This document shows positions 57,159 through 64,000 of a DNA stretch of 64,000 bases, in pieces. The stretch's first letter is position 1, and each line of letters begins with the position of its first letter. Position numbers and translations under genes: made by a program. The stretch is from NCBI RefSeq assembly GCF_014649695.1, contig NZ_BMTN01000012.1, forward strand, positions 1-64,000, given 5' to 3'. The stretch comes from Streptomyces kurssanovii (GTDB lineage: Bacteria > Actinomycetota > Actinomycetes > Streptomycetales > Streptomycetaceae). The notes below the pieces were generated by a model. The model worked only from the letters and a program-made list of their open reading frames with translations. It was not told where the DNA came from and made no database searches.

Positions 57159-58904
57159 GTGGCTGACGTACCTGCCGATCTTGCCGCAGTGTGGCCACGA
57201 GTGCTGGAGCAGCTCCTCGATGAGGGCCAGCAGGGCGTCGAGCCGAAGGACAAACAGTGGATCGAGCGCTGCCAGCCGCTCGCCCTGGTCGCCGACACCG
57301 CACTGCTCGCCGTCCCCAATGAGTGGGGCAAGCGCGTGCTCGAAGGCCGGCTCGCCCCCCTCATCAGCGAGACGCTGAGCCGTGAGTGCGGCCGTCCCAT
57401 CCGGATCGCGATCACCGTCGACGATTCCGTCGGCGAGGGGCCGGTCCCCCAGGGGCCTCCTCCTCAGCAGCAGCCCCGTTACCAGGGCCCACAGCACGAC
57501 GAGCCCCGGCCTGGAGATCCGTACGACTCGTACGGTCACCGCTCCTCCGATGACGGGCTGCCGACGGCCCGGCCCGCCTATCCCGAGTACCAGCAGCGCC
57601 CTGAGCCGGGCTCCTGGCCGCGTACCCAGGAGGACCTGTCGTGGCAGCAGCCGCGGCTCGGGGGCTTCCAGGACCGCGACCCGTACGCCTCCGCGCCGCA
57701 ACGGCAGCCTCAGCACGATTACCGGTCGCCGCAGCCGCCCGAGCGCCGGCAGTACGACTCACGTCCGGAGCGGCATTCGATGCAGGAGCCGCAGGCTCCG
57801 CACCGCGGCCCCTCGGGAGCTCCCGGGCCCCTCGGCGCACAGCCGGCACCGGCGCCGGGCCCCGGCGAGCCGCACGCCCGCCTCAATCCCAAGTACCTGT
57901 TCGACACCTTCGTCATCGGCGCGTCCAACCGGTTCGCACACGCCGCGGCCGTCGCTGTCGCCGAGGCTCCGGCCAAGGCGTACAACCCCCTCTTCATCTA
58001 CGGGGAGTCGGGGCTCGGCAAGACGCACCTCCTGCACGCGATCGGGCACTACGCGCGCAGCCTCTACCCGGGAACCCGCGTCCGGTACGTGAGTTCGGAG
58101 GAGTTCACCAACGAGTTCATCAACTCGATCCGGGACGGCAAGGGCGACACCTTCCGCAAGCGCTACCGGGACGTCGACATCCTTCTCGTCGACGACATCC
58201 AGTTCCTCGCGAGCAAGGAGTCGACGCAGGAGGAGTTCTTCCACACCTTCAACACCCTCCACAACGCCAACAAGCAGATCGTGCTGTCCTCCGACCGGCC
58301 GCCCAAGCAGCTGATGACGCTGGAGGACCGGCTCCGCAACCGGTTCGAGTGGGGTCTGACCACGGACGTGCAGCCGCCGGAGCTCGAGACGCGCATCGCG
58401 ATCCTCCGGAAGAAGGCCGTCCAGGAGCAGCTCAACGCCCCGCCGGAGGTGCTGGAGTTCATCGCCTCCCGCATCTCACGCAACATCCGTGAGCTCGAGG
58501 GCGCGCTGATCCGGGTGACGGCGTTCGCGTCCCTCAACCGGCAGCCGGTGGACCTGGGGCTCACCGAGATCGTGCTGAAGGATCTGATCCCCGGCGGCGA
58601 GGACGCGGCTCCCGAGATCACCGCCGGCGCCATCATGGCGGCCACCGCGGACTACTTCGGGCTCACGGTCGAGGACCTCTGCGGCTCCTCTCGCAGCCGG
58701 GTGCTCGTGACGGCGAGGCAGATCGCCATGTATCTGTGCAGGGAGCTGACGGATCTGTCGCTGCCGAAGATCGGCGCACAGTTCGGCGGCCGGGACCACA
58801 CGACAGTGATGCACGCGGACCGGAAGATCCGGGCCCTCATGGCGGAGCGGCGGTCCATCTACAACCAGGTCACCGAGCTCACCAACCGCATCAAGAACGG
58901 CTGA
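57159..58904 (+). CDS. dnaA: Chromosomal replication initiator DnaA
   Basis: This 581-residue initiator starts at GTG 57159 (GAGAGAG upstream). Domain I is residues 1-90; domain II is a long Pro/Gln/Arg-rich linker (about 92-240), typical of Streptomyces. The AAA+ domain III has Walker A GESGLGKT at 282-289, Walker [10 protein letters not shown] near 341, and the sensor regions. Domain IV ends with the DNA-binding signature [16 protein letters not shown]. It opens oriC, which lies directly downstream. A 17-bp hairpin follows its stop. Confidence 0.98.
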   Translation: MADVPADLAAVWPRVLEQLLDEGQQGVEPKDKQWIERCQPLALVADTALLAVPNEWGKRVLEGRLAPLISETLSRECGRPIRIAITVDDSVGEGPVPQGPPPQQQPRYQGPQHDEPRPGDPYDSYGHRSSDDGLPTARPAYPEYQQRPEPGSWPRTQEDLSWQQPRLGGFQDRDPYASAPQRQPQHDYRSPQPPERRQYDSRPERHSMQEPQAPHRGPSGAPGPLGAQPAPAPGPGEPHARLNPKYLFDTFVIGASNRFAHAAAVAVAEAPAKAYNPLFIYGESGLGKTHLLHAIGHYARSLYPGTRVRYVSSEEFTNEFINSIRDGKGDTFRKRYRDVDILLVDDIQFLASKESTQEEFFHTFNTLHNANKQIVLSSDRPPKQLMTLEDRLRNRFEWGLTTDVQPPELETRIAILRKKAVQEQLNAPPEVLEFIASRISRNIRELEGALIRVTAFASLNRQPVDLGLTEIVLKDLIPGGEDAAPEITAGAIMAATADYFGLTVEDLCGSSRSRVLVTARQIAMYLCRELTDLSLPKIGAQFGGRDHTTVMHADRKIRALMAERRSIYNQVTELTNRIKNG

Positions 58905-58924
58905 CAGGCCGGCCACGACGGCGT

Positions 58925-58962
58925 CTGAGGGCGCTCCGGGAACCGTCCCGGAGCGCCCTCAG
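58925..58962 (+). terminator. dnaA terminator
   Basis: Perfect 17-bp arms ctgagggcgctccggga (58925-58941) and tcccggagcgccctcag (58946-58962) with a four-base loop, protecting oriC from dnaA transcription. Confidence 0.92.
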
Positions 58963-59471
58963 GCGTTTCGCCCGTACCGATGTGTTCGAATTCGAGCCGG
59001 CGTCGAGCCGTTCTCCACAGTTGGGCGGGGAATCTTCCGTCCACAGCCTGGGGACCGGGAAGTTGTCCACGACCGGTCCACAGGCACCCAGACCACCGGG
59101 CCGTCACCCCAGGTCAGCCCCTTGGGGATTTGTGGCAAACCAGGTTCCACAGACTGTGGACACGGAAAGCTTCCACAGGCTGTGATCGTCGTTGTCCACC
59201 GCCGCCCCACAGGCAACGGTCCGTTGCCCACAGCTTCTCCACACCCCTGTCCACTGTTCGGCAACGAAACACACCCGCTCACCGCGTCGAGTGAAAGCCG
59301 TCACACCCACGAGGTCGGTTGGCCTGTGGGGAACCGGGGTAAAGCTGGGGACGGGACTGGGGAGAAGTCCCCGCGGCCTGTGCATCGGGTGTGCAGAACT
59401 TTCGCGTGTCCACAGAAGCGCCCGGTTGTCCACGGTCCCCACCCACAGGCGCGGTGGACAAAAAAGCGGGC

Positions 59472-59484
59472 TTGACCTGGTCAA
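59472..59484. promoter_or_regulatory. 13-bp palindrome in oriC
   Basis: TTGACCTGGTCAA is a perfect odd palindrome (six-base arms around T) between the DnaA box at 59453 and the box pair at 59491-59508. It could be a regulator site or part of a promoter; nothing in the sequence says which. Confidence 0.4.
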
Positions 59485-59499
59485 ACGACGTTATCCACT

Positions 59500-59531
59500 G
59501 TTTCCACAGCCCCTACTACTACTCCTACCTA
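59500..59531 (+). other. Candidate DnaA-trio unwinding element
   Basis: A DnaA-box-like GTTTCCACA (59500-59508) is followed by GCCC and then the triplets CTA CTA CTA CTC CTA (59513-59527). On the lower strand these read 3'-GAT, the DnaA-trio. The order box, short GC segment, trios, then an AT-richer stretch matches the basal unwinding system described in Bacillus subtilis. Confidence 0.6.
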
Positions 59532-59718
59532 GAGTTACCGGGGAATTCGCTTCGAAGAAGGCCCTGTGCACAACTCGAGCCCGGACCGCCGGGCAGCTCT
59601 TGGCACGACTTGACCCCGACCCGCACCGACTGTCCGCGTCGTGCGTCAGACTGGTCACCGGCATCAAGCCGACGAGAAGGCCAGCAGGGCGAGCCAGCAA
59701 CAGCAGGAGGCGGTTCCG

Positions 59719-60849
59719 GTGAAGATCCGGGTGGAGCGCGATGTACTCGCGGAGGCGGTGGCGTGGGTGGCCCGTAGCCTCCCGGCCCGGCCGCCGGCGC
59801 CCGTTCTCGCGGGCCTTCTCCTGAAGGCGGAGAACGGCGCCGTCAGCTTCTCGAGCTTCGACTACGAGGTCTCGGCCCGTGTGTCGGTGGAGGCCGAGGT
59901 GGACGAGGACGGCACCGTCCTGGTCTCCGGCCGCCTTCTCGCCGACATCTGCCGCGCCCTCCCCAACCGTCCGGTGGAGATTTCCACAGACGGTGTACGA
60001 GCGACCGTGGTCTGCGGCTCCTCCCGATTCACACTCCACACCCTGCCTGTGGAGGAGTACCCGGCACTGCCGCAGATGCCGACCGCGACCGGCACCGTGC
60101 CCGGTGAGGTCTTCGCCTCGGCCGCCGCCCAGGTCGCCATCGCCGCCGGCCGCGACGACACGCTCCCCGTCCTGACCGGTGTGCGCATCGAGATCGAGGG
60201 CGACACCGTCACGCTGGCGTCCACCGACCGCTACCGCTTCGCCGTCCGCGAGTTCCTGTGGAAGCCCGAGAACCCGGACGCCTCCGCGGTCGCCCTGGTG
60301 CCCGCCAAGACGCTGCTGGACACCGCCAAGGCGCTCACCAGCGGTGACACCGTCACCCTGGCGCTGTCGGGTTCCGGCGCCGGTGAGGGCCTGATCGGTT
60401 TCGAAGGAGCGGGGCGCCGGACCACGACGCGACTGCTCGAGGGCGACCTGCCGAAGTACCGGACGCTCTTCCCGACCGAGTTCAACTCGGTGGCCGTCAT
60501 CGAGACCGCGCCGTTCGTCGAGGCCGTCAAGCGCGTGGCCCTCGTCGCCGAGCGCAACACCCCGGTGCGCCTCAGCTTCGAGCAGGGCGTGCTGATCCTG
60601 GAGGCAGGCTCCAGCGACGACGCACAGGCTGTGGAGCGGGTCGACGCGCAGCTCGAGGGCGACGACATCTCGATCGCCTTCAACCCGACCTTCCTGCTGG
60701 ACGGACTGAGCGCGATCGACTCGCCCGTCGCCCAGCTGTCGTTCACCACCTCCACCAAGCCGGCGCTGCTGAGCGGCCGGCCGGCCGTGGACGCCGAGGC
60801 GGACGAGGCCTACAAGTACCTGATCATGCCGGTGCGGCTGAGCGGCTGA
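59719..60849 (+). CDS. dnaN: DNA polymerase III sliding clamp (beta subunit)
   Basis: This 376-residue clamp starts at GTG 59719 behind AGGAGG. Three repeated clamp domains can be followed: KIRVERDVLAEAVAWVARS at the start, TLPVLTGVRIEIEG in the second, and the C-terminal YKYLIMPVRLSG strand. It forms the ring that tethers polymerase III to DNA. A short hairpin in the following gap separates it from gnd. Confidence 0.97.
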   Translation: MKIRVERDVLAEAVAWVARSLPARPPAPVLAGLLLKAENGAVSFSSFDYEVSARVSVEAEVDEDGTVLVSGRLLADICRALPNRPVEISTDGVRATVVCGSSRFTLHTLPVEEYPALPQMPTATGTVPGEVFASAAAQVAIAAGRDDTLPVLTGVRIEIEGDTVTLASTDRYRFAVREFLWKPENPDASAVALVPAKTLLDTAKALTSGDTVTLALSGSGAGEGLIGFEGAGRRTTTRLLEGDLPKYRTLFPTEFNSVAVIETAPFVEAVKRVALVAERNTPVRLSFEQGVLILEAGSSDDAQAVERVDAQLEGDDISIAFNPTFLLDGLSAIDSPVAQLSFTTSTKPALLSGRPAVDAEADEAYKYLIMPVRLSG

Positions 60850-60885
60850 TCAGCGGCTTCTGAGCGCTTGACCCCACAGGTGTGC

Positions 60886-60917
60886 ACCCGTGTCCGGGCG
60901 TAGGCTCGGACACGGGT
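60886..60917 (+). terminator. Hairpin between dnaN and gnd
   Basis: Perfect 11-bp arms acccgtgtccg (60886-60896) and cggacacgggt (60907-60917) with a ten-base loop. It may terminate or attenuate dnaN transcripts before gnd. Confidence 0.7.
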
Positions 60918-60950
60918 AGGTACTGCACACAACGATTGAGGAATCATCTG

Positions 60951-61829
60951 ATGGAGCTCGGTCTCGTCGGTCTCGGCAAGATGGGCGGCAACATGCGTGA
61001 GCGCATTCGCCGCGCCGGCCACACCGTCATCGGGTACGACCGCAACCCTGACGTCGCTGATGTCCACAGCCTCGAGGAGCTTGTGGGCAAGCTCAAGGGC
61101 CCGCGGGTCGTCTGGGTCATGGTCCCGGCCGGCGCTGCCACGCAGTCCACGATCGACGAGCTGGCCGAGCTGCTCTCCCCGGGCGACGTGGTCGTCGACG
61201 GCGGCAACTCCCGCTGGACCGACGACGAGAAGCACGCCGTCGAGCTGGGTCTGAAGGGCATCGGCTTCGTCGACTGCGGTGTGTCCGGCGGTGTGTGGGG
61301 CCTGGAGAACGGCTATGCGCTGATGTACGGCGGTGACGCCGAGAACGTGGCGAAGGTGCAGCCGATCTTCGACGCCCTGAAGCCCGAGGGCGAGTTCGGC
61401 TCGGTCCACGCGGGCCGGGTCGGCGCGGGCCACTTCGCGAAGATGGTCCACAACGGCATCGAGTACGCGATGATGCAGGCCTACGCCGAGGGCTGGGAGC
61501 TCCTGGAGAAGGTCGACTCGGTCACCGATGTGCGCGAGGTGTTCCGTTCCTGGCAGGAGGGCACGGTCATCCGCTCCTGGCTGCTCGACCTCGCGGTCAA
61601 CGCGCTGGACGAGGACGAGCACCTCGAGCAGCTGCGCGGTTATGCACAGGACTCGGGCGAGGGCCGGTGGACGGTGGAAGCCGCCATCGACAACGCCGTC
61701 CCGCTGCCCGCGATCACCGCGTCGCTGTTCGCCCGTTTCGCGTCCCGTCAGGACGACTCCCCGCAGATGAAGATGATCGCCGCGCTGCGCAACCAGTTCG
61801 GTGGCCACGCGGTGGAGAGCAAGAAGTAG
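60951..61829 (+). CDS. gnd: 6-phosphogluconate dehydrogenase, short (GndA-like) form
   Basis: This 292-residue enzyme converts 6-phosphogluconate to ribulose 5-phosphate with CO2 release. ATG 60951 follows GAGG. The Rossmann motif GLVGLGKMGGNM is at residues 4-15, the substrate loop DCGVSGGVWG near 110, and the catalytic Lys in GAGHFAKMVHNGIEY near 165. At under 300 residues it is the short type, often NAD-specific. Its place between dnaN and recF is constant in Streptomyces although it is not a replication gene. Confidence 0.93.
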   Translation: MELGLVGLGKMGGNMRERIRRAGHTVIGYDRNPDVADVHSLEELVGKLKGPRVVWVMVPAGAATQSTIDELAELLSPGDVVVDGGNSRWTDDEKHAVELGLKGIGFVDCGVSGGVWGLENGYALMYGGDAENVAKVQPIFDALKPEGEFGSVHAGRVGAGHFAKMVHNGIEYAMMQAYAEGWELLEKVDSVTDVREVFRSWQEGTVIRSWLLDLAVNALDEDEHLEQLRGYAQDSGEGRWTVEAAIDNAVPLPAITASLFARFASRQDDSPQMKMIAALRNQFGGHAVESKK

Positions 61830-61835
61830 TCCACA

Positions 61836-61860
61836 GGCTGTGCACCAGTGGTGCACAGCC
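61836..61860 (+). terminator. Hairpin between gnd and recF
   Basis: Perfect 11-bp arms ggctgtgcacc (61836-61846) and ggtgcacagcc (61850-61860) with a three-base loop. TAGTCCACA, one mismatch from a DnaA box, is just before it (61827-61835). Confidence 0.65.
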
Positions 61861-61886
61861 ATGCCGGGGGAAGGTCGGCGCACACC

Positions 61887-63014
61887 ATGCACGTCACGCA
61901 TCTGTCGCTGGCCGACTTCCGCTCGTACGCCCGGGTCGAGGTCCCTCTCGATCCGGGCGTCACCGCTTTTGTGGGGGCGAACGGGCAGGGCAAGACGAAT
62001 CTCGTCGAGGCCGTCGGCTATCTCGCCACGCTCGCCAGCCACCGCGTTTCCTCGGATGCGCCGCTGGTACGGATGGGGGCCGACCGGGCCGTGATCCGGG
62101 CCGCCGTGACCCAGGGGGAGCGCTCGCAGCTCGTCGAGCTCGAACTCAATCCAGGACGGGCGAACCGAGCCCGGATCAACAGGTCGTCGCAGGTCAGGCC
62201 TCGTGATGTACTGGGGATAGTGCGGACGGTGCTCTTCGCCCCGGAGGACCTGTCGCTGGTCAAGGGCGATCCCGGTGAGCGCAGGCGCTTCCTCGACGAA
62301 CTGGTCACGGCACGCTCGCCGCGCATGGCGGCTGTGCGCTCCGACTACGAGCGTGTGCTGAAGCAGCGCAACACCCTGCTGAAGTCGGCGGCCATGGCGC
62401 GGCGGCACGGTGGTCGTGGCATGGACCTGTCCACCCTCGACGTCTGGGACCAGCATCTGGCTCGCGCGGGCGCCGAGGTGACCGCCCAGCGGCTCGACCT
62501 GATCGCCGCCCTGCAGCCACTCGCGGACAAGGCGTACGAGGCGCTCGCACCAGGAGGCGGTCCCGTCGCGCTCGAGTACCGGTCCTCGGCGGGCCCCATG
62601 GAGGAGGCGCACGGCCGCGAAGCGCTGTTCGAGCAGCTGACGGCGGCGCTGGCCGAGGTGCGCAAGCAGGAGATCGAGCGGGGCGTGACCCTGGTCGGTC
62701 CCCACCGTGACGAACTGGTCCTGAAACTGGGGCAGATGCCCGCCAAGGGGTACGCGAGCCACGGCGAGTCCTGGTCGTACGCGCTGGCGCTGCGGCTGGC
62801 CTCGTACGACCTGCTGCGGGCCGAGGGCAACGAACCCGTTCTGGTCCTCGACGACGTCTTCGCGGAGCTGGACGCCCGGCGCCGGGAGCGGCTGGCCGAA
62901 CTGGTGGCCCCCGGCGAGCAGGTGCTGGTGACCGCGGCCGTGGACGACGACGTCCCGGCAGTGCTGGCGGGCGCCCGCTACGAGGTCTCGGGCGGGACGG
63001 TGCAGCGCGTATGA
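61887..63014 (+). CDS. recF: DNA replication and repair protein RecF
   Basis: This 375-residue SMC-like ATPase helps load RecA at gaps. ATG 61887 gives the standard start [13 protein letters not shown]. Walker A is GANGQGKTN at about residues 30-38; the signature region is [16 protein letters not shown] (near 292) and Walker B is [16 protein letters not shown] (near 315). A longer frame to 61848 is rejected. The stop overlaps the start of the DciA gene (ATGA). Confidence 0.96.
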   Translation: MHVTHLSLADFRSYARVEVPLDPGVTAFVGANGQGKTNLVEAVGYLATLASHRVSSDAPLVRMGADRAVIRAAVTQGERSQLVELELNPGRANRARINRSSQVRPRDVLGIVRTVLFAPEDLSLVKGDPGERRRFLDELVTARSPRMAAVRSDYERVLKQRNTLLKSAAMARRHGGRGMDLSTLDVWDQHLARAGAEVTAQRLDLIAALQPLADKAYEALAPGGGPVALEYRSSAGPMEEAHGREALFEQLTAALAEVRKQEIERGVTLVGPHRDELVLKLGQMPAKGYASHGESWSYALALRLASYDLLRAEGNEPVLVLDDVFAELDARRRERLAELVAPGEQVLVTAAVDDDVPAVLAGARYEVSGGTVQRV

Positions 63015-63571
63015 CCCGCGAGGGTGGCGAAAGGCCGGCAGAGGCGGGGCCGTCGGGCGCCGGCGAGTCCTCCGGCGTGGACCTGGCACGCGTGGCGCTG
63101 CGCGCCGCGAAGGAGCAGGCAAAGGCCCGTGGCGCTGCGGCGCAGCAGAAGAAGCAGGCCAGGCGGGGCGGCGGGCTCCGTTCCGGAGCCCGGGCCGACG
63201 GGCGCGATCCGCTGCCGCTGGGGGCGGCGATCAACCGGCTGATCACCGAGCGGGGCTGGGAGACGCCGGCCGCCGTGGGCGGGGTGATGGGCCGCTGGCC
63301 GCAGATCGTGGGCGAGGACCTGGCCAACCACTGTGTCCCGCTGCGATACGACGAGGCTCCGGACGAGCGCCTGCTGACCGTGCAGTGCGACTCGACGGCC
63401 TGGGCCACCCAGCTGCGGCTGCTGGCTCCGCGCCTGGTCGCCAGGCTCAACGAGGACCTCGGGCACGGGACCGTCCGCGCGATCAAGGTGCTCGGTCCCC
63501 AAGGGCCCGCGCGCCGGTTCGGACCCTTGCGGGCACCGGGAAGTACGGGCCCCGGGGACACCTACGGCTGA
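63011..63571 (+). CDS. dciA: DciA-type helicase loader/DUF721 protein
   Basis: This 186-residue protein starts with the ATGA overlap to recF. The first 65 residues are a basic, disordered, Ala/Arg/Gln-rich tail. The DUF721 (DciA) domain follows at about 75-165, with [16 protein letters not shown] and [18 protein letters not shown]. DciA is the ancestral bacterial loader of the DnaB helicase, which fits with the absence of dnaC and dnaI. The actinobacterial version has its tail at the N-terminus. Confidence 0.9.
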   Translation: MTREGGERPAEAGPSGAGESSGVDLARVALRAAKEQAKARGAAAQQKKQARRGGGLRSGARADGRDPLPLGAAINRLITERGWETPAAVGGVMGRWPQIVGEDLANHCVPLRYDEAPDERLLTVQCDSTAWATQLRLLAPRLVARLNEDLGHGTVRAIKVLGPQGPARRFGPLRAPGSTGPGDTYG

Positions 63572-63905
63572 CGTCCCCGACGTCGCGTGGACACCGATGT
63601 GGCAGAAGGAAACCGCCGTCGCGGATGAGGTGTCCCTCACGGTAGCGAGAGGTTGACAGCCCGAAAGCGCTCAAAGCCCGTGTGAGCCTCTTGGAGCCCC
63701 TTCCCGGATATGGGGAGTCGGACGGCGATGGTTCAGGGCGCCACAGGCGGACTCAGCTACCGGCAAACCGCCATTAGTGTCGGCGTTACCGGTAGACTGG
63801 TGGACAGTCCCGCTTCTGTTGCGGGACACGTCGATTAGATGCCGAACGACGCAGCCGCTCCCGCATGCCGGTGAACGGCTCGTGCTGTGCCAGAAAGGGC
63901 GCTTC
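63572..63905 (+). promoter_or_regulatory. gyrB leader and promoter region
   Basis: These 334 bases contain no gene. A TAGACT (63793-63798) is the best -10 candidate, without a good -35 at 17-18 bases, as is common in supercoiling-sensitive gyr promoters. A hairpin gtcccgc/gcgggac (63807-63813 with 63821-63827) would lie in the transcript leader. Confidence 0.5.
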
Positions 63906-64000
63906 GTGGCCGATTCCGGCAACCCCAACGAGAACACTCCGTCCACCCCTGCCGGTGGGAACGGCGAGGTCACAGCCTCGTACGACGCCAGCGCGATCAC
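63906..64000 (+). CDS. gyrB: DNA gyrase subunit B, start only
   Basis: GTG 63906 (AAAGGG nine bases upstream) opens a frame that runs off the window after 31 codons. The visible part is a polar N-terminal extension followed by SYDASAIT, the conserved beginning of the GyrB ATPase domain. The location after recF and dciA is standard. Confidence 0.93.
   Translation, partial: MADSGNPNENTPSTPAGGNGEVTASYDASAI

Larger units (their letters stand above)
58970..59600. other. Chromosomal origin of replication oriC
   Basis: The non-coding region between dnaA and dnaN is crowded with DnaA boxes. One-mismatch matches to TTGTCCACA are at 59011 (TTCTCCACA), 59063 and 59426 (TTGTCCACG), 59155 (complement of GTGTCCACA), 59192 (TTGTCCACC), 59224 (TTGCCCACA), 59235 (TTCTCCACA), 59406 (GTGTCCACA), 59453 (complement of TTGTCCACC) and 59565 (complement of TTGTGCACA). 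Two-mismatch copies are at 59037, 59074, 59131, 59247, 59325, 59491 (TTATCCACT) and 59500. Boxes occur in both orientations in two groups, with a gap at about 59256-59400. The right end carries the candidate unwinding element. Confidence 0.95.

Noticed and set aside
59192-59722. Frames within oriC that could be taken as small proteins
   Set aside because: They are spaced through the DnaA-box array, have no ribosome sites and encode no recognisable sequence.
60810-63122. Minus-strand frame of 770 codons over gnd and recF
   Set aside because: Both genes on the plus strand are complete with family motifs; the antisense product has none.

Overview
The window is a 64 kb piece of a Streptomyces chromosome centred on the replication origin. 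The evidence is uniformly high-GC coding DNA, many GTG starts, the gene order rpmH-dnaA-oriC-dnaN-gnd-recF-dciA-gyrB, ten copies of the parS palindrome (core GTTTCACGTGAAAC), and Streptomyces-specific genes such as ssgA and ssgR. The species cannot be fixed from the sequence alone.

Layout. Positions 1-3.9 kb hold a probably accessory group: two divergent DUF5994 paralogues, small membrane proteins and a SpoIIE-type phosphatase. From 4.2 to 17.7 kb come thiC under a TPP riboswitch, a YibE/F transporter, the sporulation pair ssgR-ssgA, ptpA with a cystathionine gamma-lyase, and several regulators and enzymes (LysR, NUDIX, HAD, GNAT, MarR, serine hydrolase). From 17.9 to 21.9 kb lies a block that looks inserted: a short UvrA-like ATPase plus an AraC regulator flanked by two related VOC proteins. 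From 22 to 27 kb are dnaB, a MATE exporter and the rpsF-ssb-rpsR-rplI operon. From 27.3 to 38.6 kb are cell-wall and envelope genes: femX, a racemase-fold protein, a GT87 glycosyltransferase, a class A PBP, a PadR regulator with inositol-phosphate synthase, an MFS exporter and an LppU-like protein.

From 38.7 to 49.8 kb is a set shared with mycobacteria: the CCA-adding enzyme, a DUF6049 protein, MurJ, a membrane pseudokinase, SigM, its anti-sigma factor, TrxB and TrxA. These link lipid II export, envelope stress and thiol redox control, and trxBA carries a textbook SigR promoter. From 49.9 to 56.8 kb, on the minus strand, are a GNAT protein, parB, parA, rsmG, jag, yidC, yidD, rnpA and rpmH. 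From 57.2 kb to the right edge are dnaA, oriC (about 58.97-59.60 kb), dnaN, gnd, recF, dciA and the start of gyrB.

How it fits together. DnaA binds the box array of oriC, the dnaA promoter and apparently a second small box cluster next to dnaB. ParB and ParA segregate the origin through the parS sites, all of which in this window lie on the rpmH side of oriC. The richest non-coding signals are a candidate DnaA-trio unwinding element in oriC, parS sites inside coding sequences, one parS inside a 32-bp perfect palindrome, a 33-bp palindrome in front of padR-ino1, the TPP riboswitch, and many strong hairpins at gene ends.
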